This document shows positions 1 through 5,083 of a DNA stretch of 5,276 nucleotides, one piece after another. A program made the position numbers and the translations under genes. The stretch comes from UMGS1781 sp045628105. Its GTDB lineage: Bacteria; Bacillota; Clostridia; TANB77; CAG-508. The DNA lies in NCBI GenBank assembly GCA_045628105.1, contig JAZQOX010000043.1, positions 1 to 5,276 on the forward strand. The letters are read 5' to 3'. The stretch's first letter is position 1, and every line of letters begins with the position of its first letter. The notes beneath the pieces were generated by a model. The model did not search any database. It was not told where the DNA came from and saw only the letters and a list, made by a program, of their open reading frames with translations.

Positions 1-834
1 GAATATCATTAGAAAGGATAAATGTAGCACAAGAATTCATAGATACAATAAAAGTATTACAAGATATAGGAGTAGACACAAACCAAATGGTTAGTACAGA
101 TACTATAGAAAGATTAGCCAAGAAATCAGGAGTAATACGAGAAAAATTAATAGAAAAAGGCTTAAATCCACAAGATAAAATAGGATACACTAAAAGTAGC
201 ATTGCTCAGGCATATAGGGGAAAAGACAAAAGTATCCCCCCAACACCAGAACAAGTAGAAGAATTAAAAAATATGGGAATATCATTAGAAAGGATAAATG
301 TAGCACAAGAATTCATAGATACAATAAAAGTATTACAAGATATAGGAGTAGACACAAGCAAAATTGTTCGAGCAGATACTATAGAAAGTTTAGCCAATAA
401 ATCAGGAGTAATACGAGAAAAATTAATAGAAAATGGCTTAAATCCACAAGATAAAATAGGAAATACTAAAGATAGCATTGCTCTAGCATATAGGGGAAAA
501 GACAAAAGTATCCCCCCAACACCAGAGCAAGTAGAAGAACTAAAAAATTTGGGAGTATCATTAGAAAAACAGGAAAAAAATGTAGTACAAGAATTTATAG
601 ATACAATAAAAGTATTACAAGATATAGGAGTAGACACAAGCAAACTGGTTAGTACAGATACTATAGAAGACTTAGCAAAAAAATCAGGAGTAATGCGAGA
701 AAAATTAATAGAAAAAGGCATAAATCCACAAGATAAAATAGGAAGCACTAAAAATAGAATTGCTCTAGCATATAGGGGAACAGGCAAATGCATCCCCCCA
801 ACACCAGAGCAAGTAGAAGAATTAAAAAATTTGG
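1..834 (+). repeat. Three in-frame tandem repeats of 276, 276 and 282 bp
   Basis: Units begin at 1, 277 and 553, each with GA(A/G)TATCATTAGA, and a fourth truncated copy of the unit start is at 835. Bases 1-81 are identical to 277-357, and units 1 and 2 differ at scattered sites after that. Unit 3 is 6 bp longer through a two-codon insertion near 568-580 (encoding KQEKNV where the others have RINV). The array probably continues left of the window. High DNA identity suggests recent duplication or ongoing conversion between units, and the lengths, all multiples of three, show selection for the frame. Confidence 0.95.
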
Positions 835-998
835 GAATATCATTAGAGAAAAAATTAAAATCTCAAGATATTGGAAAAGCTACTTTTGATGCAACAACGG
901 TTACTTGTGATGAAGCACAAGCAGTACTGGAAGAAGATTTGAGAAAATTAAAAGAACAAACTCAAGAAGGAGGAATTACGCAAAATGACGAAGATTAA
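1..998 (+). CDS. Tandem-repeat protein with HTH-like units, 5'-partial
   Basis: The reading frame (first full codon at base 3) is open to the left edge, so the ATG at 87 lies inside a repeat and is not the start; 331 residues are visible. They form three units of 92, 92 and 94 residues, then a 53-residue tail with a charged, probably helical stretch (EEDLRKLKEQ). Each unit runs: FIDTIKVLQDIGVDTS, a segment like LAKKSGVIREKLIEKG, then NPQDKIG, IAxAYRG, PPTPEQVEELKNLGISLE. The A-x3-G-V-x4-L/I spacing of the second segment resembles a helix-turn-helix. The IG...AYRG...PEQ..EL..LGI part faintly recalls helicase-associated repeats. Both are pattern impressions, not family assignments. No signal peptide or membrane segment is visible, so a cytoplasmic protein is likely. 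It overlaps the next gene by 14 bases, suggesting coupled translation. Function is unknown; a nucleic-acid-binding repeat protein is a guess. Coding status is near certain because repeats stay in frame and differences are mostly conservative. Confidence 0.85.
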   Translation, partial: ISLERINVAQEFIDTIKVLQDIGVDTNQMVSTDTIERLAKKSGVIREKLIEKGLNPQDKIGYTKSSIAQAYRGKDKSIPPTPEQVEELKNMGISLERINVAQEFIDTIKVLQDIGVDTSKIVRADTIESLANKSGVIREKLIENGLNPQDKIGNTKDSIALAYRGKDKSIPPTPEQVEELKNLGVSLEKQEKNVVQEFIDTIKVLQDIGVDTSKLVSTDTIEDLAKKSGVMREKLIEKGINPQDKIGSTKNRIALAYRGTGKCIPPTPEQVEELKNLGISLEKKLKSQDIGKATFDATTVTCDEAQAVLEEDLRKLKEQTQEGGITQNDED

Positions 999-1419
999 TT
1001 ATAAAAATGCATATACAGAAGTGTATGAGATTTTAAGTTATTTAGATGAAGAAGAATTTAACAAAATTCCTCCGGAAATTATTGAAACAATAAAGGTAAA
1101 TAAAAATGATGAGTATGAATATGAAGTAAATGAAGAGCTGAATTTGCAAAAACAACCAATGATTCCAGAGACAAAAGCCATATTATTTAATCTATTTAGA
1201 GATTATTTATCAACACCAGAGCAAAAAGAAAAAATACTAAAAATGCAAGCAGAAGATAGAAGAAAAGCAGAAATAAAAAAACAGGAACAATATGAAAAAC
1301 AAAAATTATTCAAAACAAAAGAAACAAAGGAAAACACAGAAGAAACAGCAATTACAGAATATAAAGAAACAATATTTGAAAAAATAAAAAGGTTTATATT
1401 GAAAATATTCAAAAAATAG
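985..1419 (+). CDS. Small charged protein of unknown function
   Basis: The predicted protein has 144 residues and starts at ATG 985, inside the end of the repeat gene. An AAGGAGG at 967-973, 11 bases upstream, supports this start. I do not recognise a characterised family. The N-terminal half (about 1-78) is mixed and probably folded: NYKNAYTEVYEILSYLDEEE, then PPEIIETI, and a hydrophobic-aromatic stretch AILFNLFRDYLSTPEQ at 65-80. Residues about 80-125 are rich in Lys, Glu and Gln and probably form a long helix or coiled coil. The C terminus (129-144, IFEKIKRFILKIFKK) is a short basic amphipathic helix that could sit on a membrane surface or bind nucleic acid. There is no transmembrane helix or signal peptide. 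The overlap with the repeat gene and the terminator directly after its stop make the two genes one transcription unit, so a joint role is likely but unproven. Confidence 0.8.
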   Translation: MTKINYKNAYTEVYEILSYLDEEEFNKIPPEIIETIKVNKNDEYEYEVNEELNLQKQPMIPETKAILFNLFRDYLSTPEQKEKILKMQAEDRRKAEIKKQEQYEKQKLFKTKETKENTEETAITEYKETIFEKIKRFILKIFKK

Positions 1420-1456
1420 GAACATGTTGGGGACATTCCCCAATGTGTTCTTTTTT
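1420..1456 (+). terminator. Rho-independent terminator after the repeat-protein unit
   Basis: Bases 1420-1433 pair with 1437-1450 around a CAT loop. The 14-bp stem has only two tandem G-U pairs in the middle (1425/1445 and 1426/1444) and no bulge, with a GGGG/CCCC block next to the loop. Six T residues follow at 1451-1456. It begins one base after the stop of the upstream gene and isolates that unit from the sporulation operon. The G+C-rich core stands out from the surrounding AT-rich DNA. Confidence 0.9.
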
Positions 1457-1483
1457 CGTCAAAACTTCCTATTTTTCATCGAA
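1455..1483 (+). promoter_or_regulatory. Candidate Spo0A boxes upstream of the spoIIA promoter
   Basis: TTCGTCA at 1455-1461 exactly matches the reverse complement of the Spo0A box consensus TGNCGAA. A weaker copy, CATCGAA (5 of 7, with the TCGAA core), is at 1477-1483 and abuts the -35 element. In B. subtilis, phosphorylated Spo0A activates the sigma-H promoter of spoIIA from boxes in this position, so the location fits. The first box overlaps the T-run of the preceding terminator. Seven-base matches can occur by chance, hence moderate confidence. Confidence 0.45.
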
Positions 1484-1509
1484 GGAAATGTTTTTAAAAT
1501 AACGAATAT
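1481..1509 (+). promoter_or_regulatory. Sigma-H promoter of the spoIIA operon
   Basis: The -35 region GAAGGAAAT (1481-1489) fits the sigma-H consensus RNAGGAWWW at every position. The -10 region AACGAATAT (1501-1509) fits RNNGAATWW at every position. The 11-base spacer is the expected length. Transcription would start near 1514-1517, about 25 bases before the spoIIAA start codon. The spoIIA operon of B. subtilis is also driven by sigma-H, so sequence and context agree. Confidence 0.85.
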
Positions 1510-1540
1510 ATTAGTTATATAAATAATAGGAGGGATTTTA

Positions 1541-1882
1541 GTGAAAGTTACATATAACGAAAAGGACAAGCTTTTGCTTGTGCAAATTACTGAAGAGATA
1601 GACCACCACACATCAGATAAAATAAGGACAAGAGCAGATTTTGAAATTCAAAAATACATACCTAAAAAATTAATTATGGATTTTTCTAATGTTAATTTTA
1701 TGGATAGTGCTGGAATTGGCATGGTGCTGGGAAGATATAAGATGGTTACTATGTTTGGTGGAACTATGAATATGGTTAATGTTAAGCCAAGTGTTAGGAA
1801 AGTTTTTGAGATGTCTGGTGTAACAAAAATAATACCAATATTGGAAGAAACAGGAGGAACTGAAATTGGAAAATGTGTATGA
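1541..1882 (+). CDS. spoIIAA: Anti-sigma F factor antagonist SpoIIAA
   Basis: The protein is a 113-residue STAS-domain anti-anti-sigma factor, close to the usual length of about 115. Unphosphorylated SpoIIAA binds SpoIIAB in the forespore and frees sigma-F; SpoIIAB inactivates it by phosphorylation and SpoIIE reactivates it. Recognisable features are EIDHHT (19-24), the phosphorylation loop FMDSAGIGMVLGRYK (53-67) and FEMSGVTKIIP towards the end. Ser56, directly after Asp55, matches the phosphorylated Ser58 of B. subtilis; the next residue is Ala57 where B. subtilis has Ser. The start is a GTG with AGGAGGG at 1528-1534, six bases upstream. It is the first gene after the sigma-H promoter, and its last 17 bases overlap spoIIAB, which favours balanced production of the two partners. 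Confidence 0.97.
   Translation: MKVTYNEKDKLLLVQITEEIDHHTSDKIRTRADFEIQKYIPKKLIMDFSNVNFMDSAGIGMVLGRYKMVTMFGGTMNMVNVKPSVRKVFEMSGVTKIIPILEETGGTEIGKCV
1852..1857 (+). promoter_or_regulatory. Ribosome binding site that decides the TTG start of spoIIAB
   Basis: AGGAGG lies inside the end of spoIIAA, eight bases before TTG 1866. The in-frame alternatives, GTG 1875 and ATG 1890, would be 17 and 32 bases away, which is too far for efficient use. This supports the TTG start and the 17-base gene overlap. Confidence 0.75.
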
Positions 1883-2297
1883 AAATAAAATGAAATTAGA
1901 GTTTTTAAGTAAATCAAGTAATGAAGCTTTTGCAAGAATAACTGTTGCAAGTTTTGCATCACAACTAGACCCAAGTATTGAAGAAATTTCAGATATAAAA
2001 ACTGCAGTTTCAGAAGCTGTAACAAACTGCATAATTCACGGATATGAAGAAAAAGTTGGAATAATACAAATAGAATGTACACTTATAGAAAAAACAATTG
2101 AAATTGTAATAACTGATAAGGGAAAAGGAATAGAAAATATAGACAAAGCAAAAGAACCGTTATATACAAGCAAACCTGAACTTGAAAGGTCTGGAATGGG
2201 ATTTACAATAATGGAAAGCTTTATGGATGAACTTAAAATAGAATCTGTTGTTGGAGTGGGAACAAAAATTACTATGAAAAAGACAATAGGTGAATAA
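1866..2297 (+). CDS. spoIIAB: Anti-sigma F factor / serine kinase SpoIIAB
   Basis: The protein is a 143-residue GHKL-type kinase and anti-sigma factor (B. subtilis: 146). It holds sigma-F inactive in the predivisional cell and mother cell, and phosphorylates SpoIIAA on its serine. ATP-binding motifs are complete: N-box EAVTNCIIHGY with Glu50 and Asn54, G1 box DKGKGI (84-89), and the G2 region RSGMGFTIM (108-116). The KPELERSGMGFTIME block is nearly identical to the Bacillus protein. The start is TTG 1866, chosen because of the well-spaced AGGAGG at 1852-1857; starting at ATG 1890 would remove eight poorly conserved residues and no motif. It overlaps spoIIAA by 17 bases and is followed 15 bases later by sigF, the classic spoIIA order. 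Nothing in it looks degraded, unlike the next gene. Confidence 0.97.
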   Translation: MENVYENKMKLEFLSKSSNEAFARITVASFASQLDPSIEEISDIKTAVSEAVTNCIIHGYEEKVGIIQIECTLIEKTIEIVITDKGKGIENIDKAKEPLYTSKPELERSGMGFTIMESFMDELKIESVVGVGTKITMKKTIGE

Positions 2298-2312
2298 TAA
2301 AACGGAGGAAAT

Positions 2313-3030
2313 ATGTACGAGGTAGATACAAAAGATATTTTATCAGCACAAAATAAATCCGAGGATGCACTTGCCAAAATTGTTGAAGCAAACAATGGCC
2401 TAATTTGGAGTATTGTTAAAAGATTTTCTGGAAGAGGATACAATTCAGAAGATTTATATCAACTAGGGTGTATAGGACTAATAAAGGCAATCCAAAGATT
2501 TGATGTTAATTATAATGTAAGAATATCAACATACGCAGTACCATATATAATTCGGAGAGATAAAAAGATTTATAAGAGATGATGGACCAATTAAAATAAG
2601 TAGAAGTATAAAAGAGCTTGCTACAAAAATTAATGAAATTCAAAGGCAATATATAAACCAAACAGGTGAGGAAATGCAAATAACAGAACTTGCAAAAAAA
2701 TTAAGTGTATCAAAAGAAGAAATAGTAATGGCTCTGGATGCTGTTAGAAAACTAGAATCGATAGATGAAGAAATGTATGATGAAACAGATGGAGAAACAA
2801 AGGCATCTAAAATTAGTAATAGCAAAGATGAGGAGGGAAATATAATAAATAAAATTTGTGTACAAGAGCTAATTAACGAACTTAATGATAGAGAAAAAGA
2901 AATAATTATACTAAGGTACTATAAAGGAAAAACACAAAATGAAGTTGCAAAAAAACTAGGAATAACGCAGGTACAAGTTTCAAGAATAGAAAAAAAGATT
3001 TTACTAGCAATGAGAGAAAAAATAGCATAA
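2313..3030 (+). pseudogene. sigF: RNA polymerase sigma-F (SpoIIAC), split by a one-base insertion
   Basis: This is the first forespore-specific sigma factor of sporulation. Reading from ATG 2313 (GGAGG at 2304-2308) gives residues 1-80, up to STYAVPYII, then goes out of frame and stops at 2580-2582 after nine wrong residues. Skipping the C at 2553 restores GEIKRFIRDDGPIKISRS and an open frame to TAA 3028-3030. The repaired protein has 238 residues, close to family length. It contains sigma region 2 (about 24-90), region 3 (about 91-150, including ITELAKKLSVSKEEI), an acidic linker (about 150-180) and region 4 with the helix-turn-helix TQNEVAKKLGITQVQVSRIE (207-226). As written, the first piece lacks most of region 2.4 and all of regions 3 and 4, so it should not work as a sigma factor. 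The ATG at 2674, which could be taken as a second gene, is internal. All else is well conserved, so a sequencing error or very recent mutation fits better than an old pseudogene. Confidence 0.93.
2553..2553 (+). other. Frameshift site: extra C in sigF
   Basis: The codons read ATA ATT then CGG AGA GAT, whereas removing C2553 gives ATA ATT GGA GAG ATA AAA AGA, the conserved IIGEIKR of sigma-F. The insertion could equally be placed one base either side only by changing a residue, so 2553 is the most economical position. It is not within a long homopolymer, although an A5 run follows at 2562-2566. Confidence 0.85.
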
Positions 3031-3042
3031 AAGGGGGAAAAA

Positions 3043-4029
3043 ATGAAGAAAATAATTTGCATAACATTTATGTTTGTAATTTTTTGCTTTGTAATGCCAA
3101 TAATATTTACTAAAAGACCAAAAACACAGACTACAACAGTTGAAGAGCAAGAAATTAAAGAAGAAAAAGAAGAATATGCTTATTCAAAATATGGAACAGT
3201 AAAACTATTGCATAAGGAAACAGGAGAAGTTGAAGAGATAGGAATGGATGAATATTTATATGGAGTTGTTGCAGCTGAAATGCCAGCTAGTTTTGAAATA
3301 GAAGCATTAAAAGCTCAGGCAACTGTTGCAAGAACATATACTGCGTATAAAATATTTAAAGGAAGTAAGCATTCGGAAGCGGATATATGTGATGACTCTA
3401 GCTGTTGCCAAGCGTGGATATCTAAGGAAGATAGATTTCAAAAATGGAATGAGGCTGATAGACAAGCAAATTGGAATAAAATAACCTCTGCAGTTGAAGC
3501 AACAAAAGGTGAGATAATTACATATAATGGTGAACCGATAAATGCTTTTTTCCACTCAAATAGTGGTGGAATTACAGAAAAGGCTTCAAATGTTTGGGGA
3601 GGCTCAGATCTTCCTTATTTACAAAGTGTTTCAACATCTGGAGAAGAAGGATATACACAATATGAGTCATCTGTAACACTAACCAAAGAAGAGTTTGTTC
3701 AGAAAATGATGACGGTTTATCCAGAATTTGAAATAGATTTTAATGAAGAAAATGCTATACAAATTTTGGAATATACAGAAAGTGAAAGAATAAGAACAAT
3801 TAAAATTGGAAATGTAAATATTTCAGGAGTTGAGGCTAGAACAATTTTTGGTTTAAAATCTACAAAATTCACAATAAATATTGGAGAAAACGTAGTTTTT
3901 AATGTAAATGGATATGGACACGGAGTGGGTTTAAGCCAAACAGGAGCAGATGCAATGGCAAAAATGGGAAATAATTATGAACAAATAATAAATCACTATT
4001 TTACTGATGTAAAAATAGAAAAACTTTGA
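3043..4029 (+). CDS. spoIID: Stage II sporulation protein D (SpoIID), lytic transglycosylase
   Basis: SpoIID is a membrane-anchored peptidoglycan lytic transglycosylase that works with SpoIIM and SpoIIP in the mother cell to thin septal wall and drive engulfment. The 328-residue protein (B. subtilis: about 343) has an uncleaved signal anchor at about 4-22, a charged linker, then the SpoIID domain. Visible signatures are YGVVAAEMPASFEIEALKAQ (73-92), with Glu79 at the catalytic position, FHSNSGGITEKASNVWGG (170-187), and GYGHGVGLSQTGADAMA (290-306). His110, Cys116, Cys121 and Cys122 lie where a structural zinc site of two His and two Cys has been described for the C. difficile enzyme; here one expected His appears to be Cys. 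The ATG has GGGGG at 3033-3037, five bases upstream. It starts 12 bases after sigF with no terminator between, so it is probably co-transcribed, unlike the separate sigma-E-controlled gene of B. subtilis. No convincing sigma-E promoter was found. Confidence 0.95.
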   Translation: MKKIICITFMFVIFCFVMPIIFTKRPKTQTTTVEEQEIKEEKEEYAYSKYGTVKLLHKETGEVEEIGMDEYLYGVVAAEMPASFEIEALKAQATVARTYTAYKIFKGSKHSEADICDDSSCCQAWISKEDRFQKWNEADRQANWNKITSAVEATKGEIITYNGEPINAFFHSNSGGITEKASNVWGGSDLPYLQSVSTSGEEGYTQYESSVTLTKEEFVQKMMTVYPEFEIDFNEENAIQILEYTESERIRTIKIGNVNISGVEARTIFGLKSTKFTINIGENVVFNVNGYGHGVGLSQTGADAMAKMGNNYEQIINHYFTDVKIEKL

Positions 4030-4089
4030 ATAAAAACCATAAATAAGGTTAATAATTTAACTAAAGAAGATTGAAAGGGGAAATATAAA

Positions 4090-4830
4090 GTGAGAAATGG
4101 TGGTTTAAAAAAATTATTATTATTATATGGTGGAGTACTTATTGTTCTTATTATTTCGTGTATTACAGTGTATGTGGTGTATAACAATAAGGTGAAAGAG
4201 TCTGCAAGAGAAAGTTTAATTGCGGCACAAAAGATAACAGAATTGGTTCCAAATGATAATATGTTTGAAGAGGCAAGTACAGAAATAAGTAAATCTATAA
4301 ACGAGGCAATTTTAGAACTTGCAAATGATGTAAATGAAATCAAGCAAGAGGAAACTGAAAATGATATAGAAAATAGCAATGATGAAAGTGAAGAGACAGT
4401 TACGATACAGAAACCAGTTAAAGAATTAGAATTTATGTATCCTGTGGAAGGTGAAATTTTAAAAGAGTATGCTATGGATAATCTTGTTTTTTCAGAAACT
4501 TTACAGGAATGGATTGTACACAAGGGCATTGATATTAAAGCACCTAGAACAACAGTTATAAAAGCAGCAGAAGAAGGAACAGTTACTAAAGTAAAAAATG
4601 ACCCAAGATATGGCTTAAGCGTTATTATAGAACATAGAGATGGATTTAAAACTGTGTATGCAAATTTATTAACATCAGAATTTGTAAGTGAAGGTGAGAA
4701 TGTAGAAAAAGGACAAAGCATAGGAACAGTTGGAAACTCAGCAGCATTTGAAATTGCAGATGAGCCACACCTACATTTTGAAATGTTAAAAAATGAAGAA
4801 AATGTAGATCCAACATTATATTTGAAATAA
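4090..4830 (+). CDS. spoIIQ: M23 (LytM-type) peptidase, SpoIIQ-like engulfment protein
   Basis: The 246-residue protein has a short basic N terminus, one membrane anchor (about 9-31), a long polar, acidic region (about 35-110) and a C-terminal M23/LytM domain (about 117-246). The metal-site motifs are intact: HKGID with His144 and Asp148, and PHLHFEM with His227 and His229. Where LytM-type enzymes usually read YxHL, this has YANL (190-193), so one active-site His is replaced by Asn192. In B. subtilis SpoIIQ is made in the forespore under sigma-F and binds mother-cell SpoIIIAH across the septum; the Bacillus domain has lost zinc ligands while clostridial ones often keep them. The SpoIIQ identity is inferred from architecture plus its position next to spoIID; another sporulation M23 protein is possible. 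The GTG start has AAAGGGG at 4074-4080, nine bases upstream. It is 60 bases after spoIID and the last gene before a terminator. Confidence 0.85.
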   Translation: MRNGGLKKLLLLYGGVLIVLIISCITVYVVYNNKVKESARESLIAAQKITELVPNDNMFEEASTEISKSINEAILELANDVNEIKQEETENDIENSNDESEETVTIQKPVKELEFMYPVEGEILKEYAMDNLVFSETLQEWIVHKGIDIKAPRTTVIKAAEEGTVTKVKNDPRYGLSVIIEHRDGFKTVYANLLTSEFVSEGENVEKGQSIGTVGNSAAFEIADEPHLHFEMLKNEENVDPTLYLK

Positions 4831-4831
4831 T

Positions 4832-4870
4832 AAAAAAGCATTTTAGAAATTTTTCTAAAATGCTTTTTTT
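4832..4870 (+). terminator. Terminator closing the sporulation cluster
   Basis: GCATTTTAGAAA at 4838-4849 is perfectly complementary to 4852-4863, giving an 11-12 bp stem with a very short loop. It is flanked by six A before (4832-4837) and seven T after (4864-4870), so it can terminate transcription from either side. It lies one base after the spoIIQ stop codon. Confidence 0.92.
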
Positions 4871-4901
4871 GCTAGAAAAACAAAATGTTTAAGATGAAAA
4901 A

Positions 4902-4930
4902 TTGACTTCTTGAAAAAAATGTAGTATAAT
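4902..4930 (+). promoter_or_regulatory. Sigma-A (housekeeping) promoter
   Basis: TTGACT (4902-4907) and TATAAT (4925-4930) are separated by exactly 17 bases, with one mismatch to TTGACA/TATAAT in total. Transcription would start near 4936-4938. It sits 32 bases after the terminator of the sporulation cluster and about 260 bases before the next coding start, so it makes either a long leader or a separate short RNA. Confidence 0.85.
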
Positions 4931-4942
4931 AATGAAAGTGAA

Positions 4943-4955
4943 GCCAAATATTGGC
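4943..4955. repeat. Perfect 13-base dyad just after the transcript start
   Basis: GCCAAATATTGGC has 5-base arms GCCAA/TTGGC around ATA. It lies about 6 bases after the predicted transcription start of the 4902-4930 promoter. Its position suits either a repressor operator or a 5' hairpin that protects the RNA. It is the most G+C-containing part of this intergenic stretch. Confidence 0.45.
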
Positions 4956-5043
4956 AAGTTGAGATTTATAATTTATGTTTAATAAAAGTTGATTCGGAAA
5001 AAGTAATAATATTTGAAACAAATGATTGAGATATTTTGTTTTG

Positions 5044-5083
5044 AATAAAGTGAAAAACAAAACAATATTTTCACTTTATTTTT
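5044..5083 (+). terminator. AT-rich hairpin with U-rich tail, possible terminator or attenuator
   Basis: AATAAAGTGAAAA (5044-5056) is perfectly complementary to 5068-5080, a 13-bp stem with an 11-base loop, followed by TTT and overlapping a T-rich tract (5075-5083). Most pairs are A-U, so the stem is weaker than the other two terminators here. An alternative 9-bp hairpin, TTTTGTTTT (5034-5042) with AAAACAAAA (5054-5062), shares bases 5054-5056 and places much of the terminator arm in its loop, so the two cannot both form fully. That is the layout of an attenuator, but AT-rich DNA gives such pairings easily. Confidence 0.5.

Larger units (their letters stand above)
4937..5083 (+). ncRNA. Candidate short non-coding RNA or structured 5' leader
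   Basis: The stretch begins at the expected start of the strong sigma-A promoter and ends at a hairpin with a U-rich tail, about 147 bases. No open frame with a ribosome site lies inside it. It contains a 13-base dyad near its 5' end and two overlapping hairpins near its 3' end. I recognise no known riboswitch, T-box or 6S RNA signature. It may be a free small RNA or a leader controlling the gene that starts at 5197. Confidence 0.35.

Noticed and set aside
87..89. ATG 87 as the start of the repeat protein
   Set aside because: The frame is open upstream to base 3, encodes the same repeat sequence there, and has no ribosome site before 87.
206..793. Long minus-strand open frame (195 codons) opposite the repeat array
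   Set aside because: It is the antisense image of the repeats; the + strand frame has coherent codon use and conservative differences, and no minus-strand ribosome site fits.
1..834. CRISPR-like array
   Set aside because: The repeats are 276-282 bases, coding and contiguous with no spacers, so this is an internal protein repeat.
1703..1711. SpoIIAA DSAG instead of DSSG as loss of the phosphorylation site
   Set aside because: The phosphorylated residue is the Ser right after Asp, which is present; only the following Ser is Ala.
1890..1892. ATG 1890 as the spoIIAB start
   Set aside because: It is 32 bases from the AGGAGG, while TTG 1866 is eight bases away; no better ribosome site precedes the ATG.
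2905..2940. Sigma-E promoter for spoIID inside the end of sigF
   Set aside because: CACAAAAT (2933-2940) resembles a sigma-E -10, but there is no acceptable -35 element at the right distance.
2674..3030. Separate 118-residue regulator gene after a short sigma fragment
   Set aside because: The frame extends upstream and encodes sigma-F region 2.4 and 3 right up to the extra base; the ATG is internal, and the GAGG before it is only two bases away.
4028..4056. Sigma-F promoter for spoIIQ
   Set aside because: GAATA (4028-4032) and GGTTAATAAT (4047-4056) have roughly the right layout, but the -10 has at least two mismatches and the spacer is 14 bases; too weak to annotate.
4932..4982. Tiny 16-codon open frame after the sigma-A promoter
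   Set aside because: Its ATG lies before the expected transcript start and has no ribosome site.
4872..5060. Minus-strand 62-codon open frame in the intergenic region
   Set aside because: It has no ribosome site and a composition typical of chance AT-rich frames.
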